A DNA stretch of 64,000 nucleotides, taken from the NCBI GenBank assembly GCA_019787685.1, contig JAHNUO010000008.1, forward strand, positions 186,001 through 250,000, read 5' to 3'. The notes below the pieces were generated by a model. The model made no database searches. It had not been told where the DNA came from and was given only the letters and a program-made list of their open reading frames with translations. The stretch comes from Chiua virens (lineage: Eukaryota; Basidiomycota; Agaricomycetes; Boletales; Boletaceae). The position numbers were made by a program, and so were the translations under genes. Below, piece by piece: positions 55,911 through 64,000 of this stretch (position 1 is the stretch's first letter; each line of letters begins with the position of its first letter).

Positions 55911-56006
55911 TGTATCTAGCTAATGTATTTAGCCTTGGAGTTCGATATACTGGCTTCCTTAGTCTCTTACATTGAACTCCAGCTGCCCAGTGCAGTTGTT
56001 TTATCA
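55834..56006 (+). repeat. Copia LTR (family H) at the end of pol copy 2
   Basis: 173 bp. TTAGATGCAGTGATTGCGCA at the start, GTTGTTTTATCA at the end. The pol reading frame runs into it. Immediately followed by a primer-site-like TGGTGCCAGAGTC. Confidence 0.75.
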
Positions 56007-56020
56007 TGGTGCCAGAGTCT
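56007..56020 (+). other. Primer-binding-site-like sequence directly after a 3' LTR
   Basis: TGGTGCCAGAGTCT follows the LTR without a gap and resembles TGGTATCAGAGC. Its place after pol suggests a tandem or recombined copia array in which this LTR is also a 5' LTR. Confidence 0.45.
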
Positions 56021-56650
56021 CAGGCGTGAATGCGATGCGACGAAGAGTGCTGAGGTTCAGAAATCAGCCATTCAGAGTTGTGGAAAACAAAACTGGATTT
56101 GTTTAGGGCAGGTGAAAATCACGAACAGCTAACTGTTGGGTGCAATCAAAGCGCAGGGCTCAGGTCCAATGTAAAAATCTAAGGAAGCAACTATATTCAA
56201 CTGCAAAGCTAAACACTCTATGTAGATCATACTGTCTCCAGGTTGATCTTCTTGTTCTTGTACAACTTCAGAATGTCTGGCAAGTGTGGCAAAGGCTATT
56301 GTGCACATCCATTGTGGTGCCATTAGCCAGCCTCTGCATAGCCAAGTCACTTTGGCTTCCTATCCTGTCAACACTCATCTTTTGCTCCTCATCTATGTTT
56401 GGTGGAGGCTTTTCCATATCTCAACACAATAGGACTGACCATCTTGTGGTTTGACCCAAACTTTTCAAACATGCTGGGCATTGCCAACAAACAGGCCACA
56501 AAGTCTGTTCCTTATGTGTCCCAATATCACCTGTCCACAAAGTCACACTCCATTGCCTCTGTGCTCGTCTCATCTGCCTGTGTACAAATGACTTTTGCAT
56601 ATGCCTTTTGTAGCCCTCTCACATGTTTAAATAGAGTCTGTGTGAGTTCT
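56021..56650. other. Copia leader remnant and unrecognised sequence
   Basis: After the primer site there is no gag frame. About 56150-56230 holds a degenerate inverted piece of LTR H. The open frame at 56140-56454 has no family. Confidence 0.3.
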
Positions 56651-56884
56651 TGTAAAGACAACTGCACTGGACAGCTGGAGTTCGATGTCAGAAGCTATCA
56701 ATTGGGAGGCTAGTGCGACCACATACCTGGAGTTCGATGTCAGAAGCTAAGGAAGCGACTACATCGAACTCCAAGTCTAAATACAGTAGATAGATACACT
56801 ACCAAACAGCCAAGTGGCTCAAACTCTAAGTATGAATGACAAAGCACCTAGAAAGGGTTTGATGCGCAATCACTGCATCTAACA
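56651..56884 (-). repeat. Copia solo LTR H with internal duplication
   Basis: 234 bp, minus orientation. Perfect 5-bp TSD gttct at 56646-56650 and 56885-56889. Longer than the 180-bp form because CTGGAGTTCGATGTCAGAAG is duplicated with about 50 bp between starts. Confidence 0.85.
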
Positions 56885-57084
56885 GTTCTGTCCTGTGCAT
56901 ACCTGTAGTCTACACTTGTGTGGCCCACTCACCCATGTTGATAAATCAAACCAACCACACAACCCTCCTTGACAATCTTTGCTGTCATATCTTTTCACAT
57001 CTTGTTGTATCTATTTCAGTCCTCTGTTGTCAACGAGGGCTGTGTTAGACACTTCTCAGCATGTTGGTATTTGTGGTGGAAGTG
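56885..57084. other. Short unrecognised stretch between solo LTRs
   Basis: No gene seen. Confidence 0.3.
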
Positions 57085-57089
57085 ACATG

Positions 57090-57269
57090 TGATAAAACAA
57101 CTGCACTGGGTAGCTGGAGTTCGATGTAAGAGACAGGAAGCCATTACATCGAACTCCAAGGCTAAATACAGTAGCTAGATACACTAACAAATATGGTAGT
57201 GGCTGAAACTCTAAGTATCAATGACAAAGCAACTAAAGAGGGGTTGATGCGCAATCACTGCATCTAACA
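57090..57269 (-). repeat. Copia solo LTR H, intact
   Basis: 180 bp (sense TGTTAGATGCAGTG..TTTTATCA). Perfect 5-bp TSD acatg at 57085-57089 and 57270-57274. Confidence 0.92.
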
Positions 57270-57492
57270 ACATGATGTGTGTGCAGTAGTCTACATATGT
57301 AGTTCAGCCTATAAATTGAAAAGCACTGATTTGTCGTCCTCTCCAAATTTCCCCATCAACAAGCTGGTCTTCAACCATCCTTTCTTGACCCCTACAACAA
57401 TCGCATTCTCTACTTTTTCATTTCGCAAGCCTTTGTTTTTTGATTGACTGACTGAAGTTCTTGCAATACTTTAGTCAATCTTGCAAGGATTG

Positions 57493-57612
57493 TGATAAAA
57501 CGACTGCACTGGGCAGCTACAGTTCTATGTAAGAGACTATAAATTGGCAGTCTGATGCGACCACATACCTAACAAATACTGTAGTGGCTGAAACTCTAAG
57601 CATGACAAAGCA
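57493..57612 (-). repeat. Truncated copia LTR H
   Basis: Begins TGATAAAACGACTGCACTGG and keeps AAATACTGTAGTGGCTGAAA before breaking off near CATGACAAAGCAC. Confidence 0.7.
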
Positions 57613-57829
57613 CATAAGGCGCTATTCAGTTCAAAGAGCCCTAAGGTTCTATCACCTGGGTTATTTTTCAGGTGATGGAGAACTCCAAACAAGTCAATCT
57701 CACAACATGGATCATCAGCAAGTATTCCACCTCGTTGATGAAATAGGAAACATCCAGCCATCCTTCAATGTGTCATATGCTTATTTATCAATATATGATT
57801 TGGGAAAAGCATGATGAGTTTGTCTGAGA

Positions 57830-60500
57830 GCCCCATAGGAATACACTGCACACTGAAATCTGAAACATTCTTTGTGTTCAGGAGAGTGTTGCATTGATGA
57901 GCAGAATGTACTACGGATGTATACAACCTTAGACTGATGCGCAATCACTGCCTCTAACACACTGTCCTGATTGCGCATGTCTGCAAGAAAGCGAAACCTA
58001 CTTAAACAAACCAAGTCTTAGCAAAGGGCAGAAATGTTGCACTTTCACCCGAGTAATGCCTTTGTGAGCAGATCAGCTGGCATGTCCGAGGTAGGGAGGA
58101 AACAAGGTGCAATGAGGCCTTAAGGGATCAACCACATCTCTGAGCCAGTACCAGCGAAGGTCCAGGTGCTTCATCCTGCCATGATGCTCGGGGTGCTTTG
58201 CTACCTGGATCGCAGATTGGTTGTCCATATAGGAGGGTCGAAGTTCCAATCGCCTCATAGCCAAGTTCCTGGAGGAGTTTGCTTAATGGCATTCCAATGC
58301 GCCACACCTGGGTCAGATGACTGACTGCAAAGGAAATTCTGGTCGAGTCGCACAGGACAGTTACTGTAGTGAGCCAATGGCACCTCCATACTCGACAGAA
58401 CGCATGAAATTGCGCTCGTCGGTCGTTCGGCTCTGCTCGCGCGATAAGCACAAACCAGGCTCCATGAGAGTCGTAACAGGCTCATGTTGAAGCGAGACAG
58501 CATGTCGACGCAGTACTGAGGCTGGGAGAGTGTCAAGGAGCGCTTGAAACGATTGCGATCGATCTTAATGATAAAACAAATGCACTGGGCAGCTGGAGTT
58601 CGATGTAAGAGACTAAGGAAGCCATTACATCGAACTCCAAGGCTCAATAAAGAGGGGTTGATGCGCAATCACTGCATCTAACACTTCATGCCGAGGATCT
58701 CTTGGTAGGGCCCAGATCGCGCAATTTGAGGTGTTTACCCAGATCTGCGACGGCCTGCTTGGTTGCTTCCAGGGACTTGGATGCGAAGGTCATGTCGTCT
58801 ACACACACAGGCAGGATGACCTGGACCACTTCTCGAACGAAGATATAGACAGCAGCATCAGAGTAGGTCTGGGTTATAAGCCCAGAGTCTCAAGAATGGA
58901 CCACATTTTGCGATTCCATCGGTTTCCGCCCTGTCTCAGATCTGGTGCCATACAGCGCTTTCTTGAGCAAACAAACAGTTCGCTTCGGATCACCTTCTGC
59001 AACGCCTTCAGCTGCTCCATGTAGATGTCACAGTCAATGTTTCAAATAGGCATGGGGGACGTCAACAGACCACACAGATGGAGGTCATGGATCGCAGCAA
59101 GAGCTCGGATGATGCGAAGAGTGGGGAGGCGCACAGTAGGAGCGAATAACTGAAGATACTCGAATCCAGGACGCTGGGAAACAGCCCTGGCCCAGCGACT
59201 AGACAACCCTTGTAACGCTGACACTTCTTGGTGAAAACCCACTTGGACCGGATGACAGGACAATCCTTGGGGTGATATCACCACAAGCATCCATGTCCCA
59301 TCCGATTTCTGGGCAGCTAGCTCATCCACAGCAGCCTGTCTCCACTCTGAAGCGTTGTCTCGAGTGACACCGTCCTTAAACGATTGTGGATGGGTGGAAT
59401 TAGTGGCAAAGCACTGTGCTGTGTCCGCCTCCTCGTCATCTGAGTCGTCCGCATTGTCAGAGAGCTGCGCTGGGCTCAGCCTCCACCATTCACGAGGTCG
59501 GTTTCGAGTTCTGCGAGGCAGGCGAGCACCAATGCCAACTGGCTCAGGTGCAGGGGGAGGTGTCACAGGATCCTGAGGTAGTGCTCTGGGAACTGCGATA
59601 GGCGTGTGGGGTTCTGCATCCTGATCATCCTGATCAACAGGAGGAGGAGGAACCAAAGGTGCCCCCCCAGGATGTAGAATCCCAGAAGCGGCTGGGAGGT
59701 CCTCATCTGCAATGGAGTCGTCGCTATGGGGTGCCATGTAAGGCACAATGGGCGCAATGATGGGTGCTGGGGCATGTGGGGTGAGGGTAGGACGTTCGTC
59801 GAAATCAGCGCGTTCTGAGATGATGGTCCGCTTGGTGGTGGGGTTGTAGAACTTCCAGCCCTTGTACCCATCTGGTACCCAATAAACACGCATTTTTCGG
59901 GTGCAGAGCAGGACGTTTGTCCTTCTGTATGTGGACATAGGCAGTCAATCCCCAGACTCGCAGGTGACAGACGTCCGGTTTGCGTTCATGCCATCGCTGG
60001 AACGGGGTAGAGTCGTCCACAGCAGCTGTGGGGCATCAATTCCACACATGCACCAGGGAAGCGAGTGCTTCACCCCAAAAGGCCAATGGTTGCAAGGCCT
60101 GACTCCTTCAACATAGCAGTAATGCGCTCGCTCACTGAGGACACAATTAGCGCGCTCTGCGACTCCATTCTGCTGAGGGCGCGCTCGGACTGTGTGCTGG
60201 TGCTCTATGCCGCACTCGGTGCTGAATTTGAGCATCACATTGCTCATATACTCCCCCTCCCTTGTCATCTCGCAGGGTCTTAATCTTGCGCTCGCTCTGG
60301 TTCTCTGCAAAATCACCTTAAACTGCTTGAAAGCCTCGAAACATTTAGCGTGAATGGGCAGGACGAAGCTAGGGAAGAGGTTTTTCCCCTCAATCACTGG
60401 GTGAAACACCACACACCTGACTCCAGCTGAATAAATGATGGTACCTGTGCCATCCAGAATGTGCCAGCGCTTGTGATGGTGGTGTTCAGGTGCGTCCATG
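57830..60500 (-). pseudogene. Ty1/copia pol, degenerate copy 3 (inverted)
   Basis: Reading leftward: integrase pieces (60.45-59.95 kb: QNGVAERANCVLSERAHYCY), the IN-RT spacer with VYWVPDGYKGWKFYNPTTKR and RTRNRPREWWRLSPAQLSDN, RT (RQAAVDELAAQKSDGTW; QRPGFEYLQLFAPTVRLPTL), CVDDMTFASKS (58.79 kb), GPTKEILGMK, RNase H MDNQSAIQVAKHPEHHGRM (58.2 kb), then the end of pol at FLADMRNQDSVLEAVIAHQ near 57.96 kb. The most complete of the three copies, but with stops and shifts, and broken by a solo LTR at 58569. Opposite orientation to copies 1 and 2. Confidence 0.88.
58569..58683 (-). repeat. Copia solo LTR H (internally deleted) inserted in pol copy 3
   Basis: 115 bp, minus orientation; the middle of the LTR (TAAATACAGTAGC through CAAAGCAAC) is missing. 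Flanks cttaa and cttca match 4 of 5. The interrupted frame reads GPTKEILGMK before and IKIDRNRFKRSL after it. Confidence 0.82.
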
Positions 60501-62342
60501 TGTGCTTGGAGTTGGGTGCGGATGGTAGGATCATGTGCTTACCACATTCACTGTGACTATGCTTCAGTACTGCATCTGGGGTATCTTGTCTCCGTCCTTC
60601 AGGATACATGTGTCTGGTGAGAAGTTGAACTGTGTAGAACTCTGGGCGATGATCTGGAGGTGGCAGATGGTCATCCACTTGTCTGATGCATGAGGCCAGA
60701 ATTGCGTGTGAGACCTGAGTTGTGTGATGTGGGCCTCATACAATGAGAACAAGCATTTGTCAAGGCCATATGGACTGTTCAGATCGCTGTCGTGTGTGTG
60801 ACATGAGTGAAGTGACATTGTCATGCAGGTTGTCAAATGTACTCACCTGTGTCCAGTGGTGTAGTCGAGCCCACTCACTGATGATGCGGTCCAATTGTGT
60901 TAGGTTGGTCCATCCATCCTTCAACTTGACTTGGAGGGTTGAGAATGATGTCTTGGAACTCCTGCCTCATCATGAATGTGATGTTGAACTTGTTCATGAT
61001 CAACATAATCCAGAGCTTTACTGATAAGTTCAGCAGGCCGCTCTGAGCGAAGGCATGATTGACATGACATACCCATTCCATGATGTTCACTTGGACCCCA
61101 AGACAGATTTCATTCTGCTGCACTTCAAGACATTGCATGACTTGCATCAGGCATGTATGTATAAAATTGAGAATGCTTTGTTCTGTGATGGTGAACTTCA
61201 AGTGGGTACCATGAATTTGATGGTATGCCAGAAGGCAACCTGGAGAATACTTCAGCTGAGGAGTTGGTGGTCCAATCTATCCTGGCAATTCCTAGGGAGC
61301 TGGTAGAGGCCACAGATCTGGTGATGTTGTAGGATGGTACATTCAACGACCCTCTCAACATGGATCCGCTAGCATGGGATCCAGTTGACCGAACTATGGA
61401 TGGAGCGAACTCTGATTCAATGGGTACATTATTGTCCTCATTGTTTTTGATCATTGTATCCTTGTTGGCCATGTCAATGTCAATGTCAATGTCAACATTC
61501 ATTTCCCTGTCCAGTTTGCTGTCAATGCCAAATAAAACATTACTTCATGTAAAGGCAACATGTACCCCAACATGCCAACATCATTTTCCTGTAGCTCGTT
61601 GTGTTCATCCAACTTGGAGTTATCAGTGTCATCTTCCTCCACTTAGGAGCTGTGACACATACTCTAGCTCATGCTCAGCTTCCTCCAGATCTATGTAAGT
61701 ACTTCTCTATTTCTTCTTTGGTCAGAGGCTGTGTCCATTTTGATCGTGGAGCCAGTGCCACAAATGCTTGTCACCCAGGGCAGTTCTTGGTTGCATTTGG
61801 CATGCAGTGCAGGGGTTGTTGCATGTACCCCCACATGCTCCCCCATTCTTTGACCACAGAAGTGTTTCCTTCTAGCCTTCTGTGAGCCTTGCTATGAGCC
61901 TTTCATCTCTTTACTTGGTTTAATGACATTGTACATGGTTGGTGTGAATGGGAGGGATGTGGTTGAAGGTGGTGGGGACAATGTTGCAACTTATTATACT
62001 CTATGTACATCATTTAAGCATGTTCCACATGTGGCATCACATTACATAATGTAATGGATATTTACTCCACTTTATAACATCCATGTTGCTCATGACTGTC
62101 CACTACCCAACCCATGTTCCAGGAAGGCAGAAGGTTTTCTGCCTCCTTGTGACAACACAGAGACTTGAAACTTACCCTTGTTGGAATATGTATAATCTGT
62201 CCTGACCATTCCAGGTAGTTCCTGTGCTTCTGAGGCTTTCGCTTCTGGAAGTTCTGAGGTTCTTGCGCTCTGGAAGTACTGGAACCACTATAGACTTATT
62301 GTAGTACCTTAGGCACTACAATACCAATCATCAATGCAGTAC
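60501..62342. other. Unrecognised, with minus-strand coding-like pieces
   Basis: Minus frames 60564-60836 (LDKCLFSLYEAHITQLRSHT), 60875-61201 and 61125-61502 (SEFAPSIVRSTGSHASGSML) are moderately long but belong to no family I know. They could be a divergent copia gag or leader. A short (GACATT)n-like tract lies at 61468-61500. Nothing is seen in 61560-62340. Confidence 0.3.
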
Positions 62343-63008
62343 TGTTACGATTCTTCTTTTCTTTCGCTTTTACTTTGCTTTTACTACACTTGGTACTACA
62401 GGTATCTCCTATGTTCAATCTGCAAGGCTTATCCTTGCTTTGGATTACTCAGCAAGGGCTTAACCCTTTGCCCTGTTCGTCTTTTCTTCTTTGATCTGAT
62501 TACGTGACTCCAGTCCAACCTGTTGTTCTGTCATCACTTCCTTTCTTCCACTTTCCTGATCCATTAGGGATCTCCTTCATTTCCGTTGTCATTCTGACAG
62601 CTTCTGCATTTACCTCTTATATGTTTGTCCGTCCGGTGCTCCTGCCCTGCACGACTCCTTTTGGCCGTTCTGCTCTTCCTGGCCACCCCCTTTTAGACTC
62701 TTGATCCATGCACGATTCTCATAGTATACATACCTCACAGTGATACTCCTGTACCCCAGTCTTGATCTATGCAATCTAGCTAGTATCATTGCTCCTCTTC
62801 AGGTTTAACCTAAGCTCATTGCTGTGACCAACGTCCAGCTCCTTGGTCCACCCCGATCACAAGGGGCAGTCTTTGGTCCTTCGGGTATAGATTCCCAGAA
62901 GGATGCTCTTAGCAATGTCTGAGTGCTAATTTGTCTCACTGGTAGCAATCTGCTGACCAGTAACCCTTCTTGAACTCTTCAGCATGCCATATACCAAGCG
63001 GTTGTTGT
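62343..63008 (+). repeat. Family B LTR (copy 4), cut by a family A LTR
   Basis: Begins TGTTACGATTCTTC. Collinear with 12489-13108 (CTCACTGGTAGCAATCTGCT, GACCAGTAACCC). Stops at CCAAGCGGTTGTTG where TGTCATATAC of family A begins. Confidence 0.75.
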
Positions 63009-63501
63009 TGTCATATACTGCTCCATTCTCCGTTCCTCCGGATATAACTCTGATTCTATTAGACAATAACTCCAGGTTGATTACCCTCAGGATGCAACTC
63101 TGTGACCCCAGACCTTCATTACATATATATGTTTCCTCTTTTGTTTTAGTACATAACCTGTGTCTCACTTACAAGCACAGCTCCAGCTTCCTCAGTTCCT
63201 AACTTATCTCTGGCTATGTAGTTTCCCAATCTCCCATCTTAGAATTAGTCATTCTCTGTTTCTCTGTATTGCTCATCTCCTTGCTCCATGACTAATCATT
63301 ATATTTCCTCTGAGTATATAAACCATAGTTACTTCAATTGTAACTTTAGTCTGAATATTAGTTTATTTGTATGACTCACTCTGAACACTCTGTAAGACCT
63401 TGACGGTCTTTACTCTGCTTGACTCCACCTTATGTGTTGAGTCTTACATCTACCTCCATTCTCTGTACATCCAAAATTTAGGGACAGACTGTGACAAGGG
63501 C
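63009..63501 (+). repeat. Family A LTR, 5' part
   Basis: Begins TGTCATATACTGCTCC and runs to CTGTGACAAGGG, where the sequence switches to the opposite strand of the same LTR. Confidence 0.85.
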
Positions 63502-63754
63502 CAGAGTTGTAGCATTGGACGGGACTTGGCTTTACCGTATGTGGTGCACCCTTGTCACAGTCTGTCCCTATACTTTGGACATGCGGAGAACGGAGGTAGA
63601 TATAAGACTCAACACATAAAGTGGAGTCGAGTGGAGCGAAGACCATCAAGGACTTCTAGGAGTGTTTGGAGTGAGTTGTACAAATAAACTAATATTCAGA
63701 CTAAGGGTACACAGTTGGTGTACTACAGTTTATATACTTGGAGTGGAATGGAGA
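63502..63754 (-). repeat. Family A LTR fragment in inverted orientation
   Basis: CCAGAGTTGTAGC.. to GGAGTGGAATGGAGA is the reverse complement of the LTR 3' half, giving an inverted repeat of about 190 bp per arm with 63310-63501. Confidence 0.82.
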
Positions 63755-63756
63755 GC

Positions 63757-63919
63757 TGGAATGTCAGAGAGGATGTTGGAAGTGTATCTGAGGATGTGGA
63801 TGTGTCTGTTGGGCAGACCAACTCTTCCCAGGTGGACAAGATCGATGAAAATGATGAACCAAATGAAATGAAGCTTGACCACATTGAAGATATGATGGAT
63901 GTAGACGAGAACTCTTCAG
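63757..63919 (+). CDS. Acidic exon-like open segment at the right edge
   Basis: Immediately right of the LTR breakpoint, a frame reads WNVREDVGSVSEDVDVSVGQ, then DKIDENDEPNEMKLDHIEDM, to ENSSEG, followed by a good splice donor GTATGT at 63921. Acidic, low complexity. Possibly the 3' part of an exon cut off by the LTR. No family known. Confidence 0.3.
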
Positions 63920-64000
63920 AAGGTATGTCACATGTTCCACAGTCTTCCAGTATGTTTTTTCCTTGCTGTTGTGTAGCATTTGTATGTCTAACTAACATGT

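Noticed and set aside
1..64000. tRNA or rRNA genes
   Set aside because: No cloverleaf with A/B boxes or rRNA-like stretch was recognised; the tRNA-like matches are retroelement primer sites.

Overview
The window looks like a chromosome segment of an agaricomycete (mushroom-forming basidiomycete) fungus. The reasons are introns of about 45-60 nt with GT..AG ends, conserved fungal genes in tight divergent/convergent pairs, and transposons typical of this group, especially KDZ (Kyakuja-Dileera-Zisupton) genes with the CxC2 cysteine cluster.

1-11.8 kb is an ordinary gene-dense block with seven genes. They are the N-terminal part of a class-III PLP aminotransferase (-), a PSO2/SNM1 interstrand-crosslink repair nuclease (+), ribosomal protein eS4 (-), a triose-phosphate-transporter-family (Sly41-like) membrane protein (+), ribosomal protein eL34 (-), a serine-rich conserved hypothetical (+) and an SFH5-type Sec14/CRAL-TRIO phosphatidylinositol transfer protein (-). 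Adjacent genes alternate strand, so promoters are shared head-to-head and 3' ends converge.

From about 12 kb to the right edge I see no intact host gene. The rest is a transposon graveyard with deep nesting. Contents: two decayed KDZ transposase genes (13.5-18.6 kb; 31.2-42.2 kb); two copies of a pol-less LTR retrotransposon (family A; E1 23812-28075 and E2 31344-38462); a Tc1/mariner element and several solo LTRs nested inside E2; small 8-bp-TSD DNA elements; degenerate Ty1/copia pol copies (52.8-60.5 kb) with solo LTRs; and a WD40 pseudogene. Many elements keep exact or near-exact target-site duplications, so insertion order can be read directly: KDZ gene, then E2, then Tc1, an LTR and a solo LTR inside E2; and separately KDZ gene, then an 8-bp-TSD element, then a solo LTR.

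The most interesting candidates are three. (a) Family A carries, antisense to gag and behind its own TATA box, a gene with a charged coiled coil, a roughly 47-nt intron and a complete Zn(II)2Cys6 cluster. The two copies share in-frame stops in gag but only private damage in this gene. The family LTR also holds a CGG-N4-CCG palindrome of the kind such proteins bind. (b) At 28.95-30.09 kb six copies of an exactly 57-nt foldback hairpin are dispersed in a composite repeat array. (c) The nested stack at 31-42 kb lets the interrupted KDZ reading frame be traced through all insertions.
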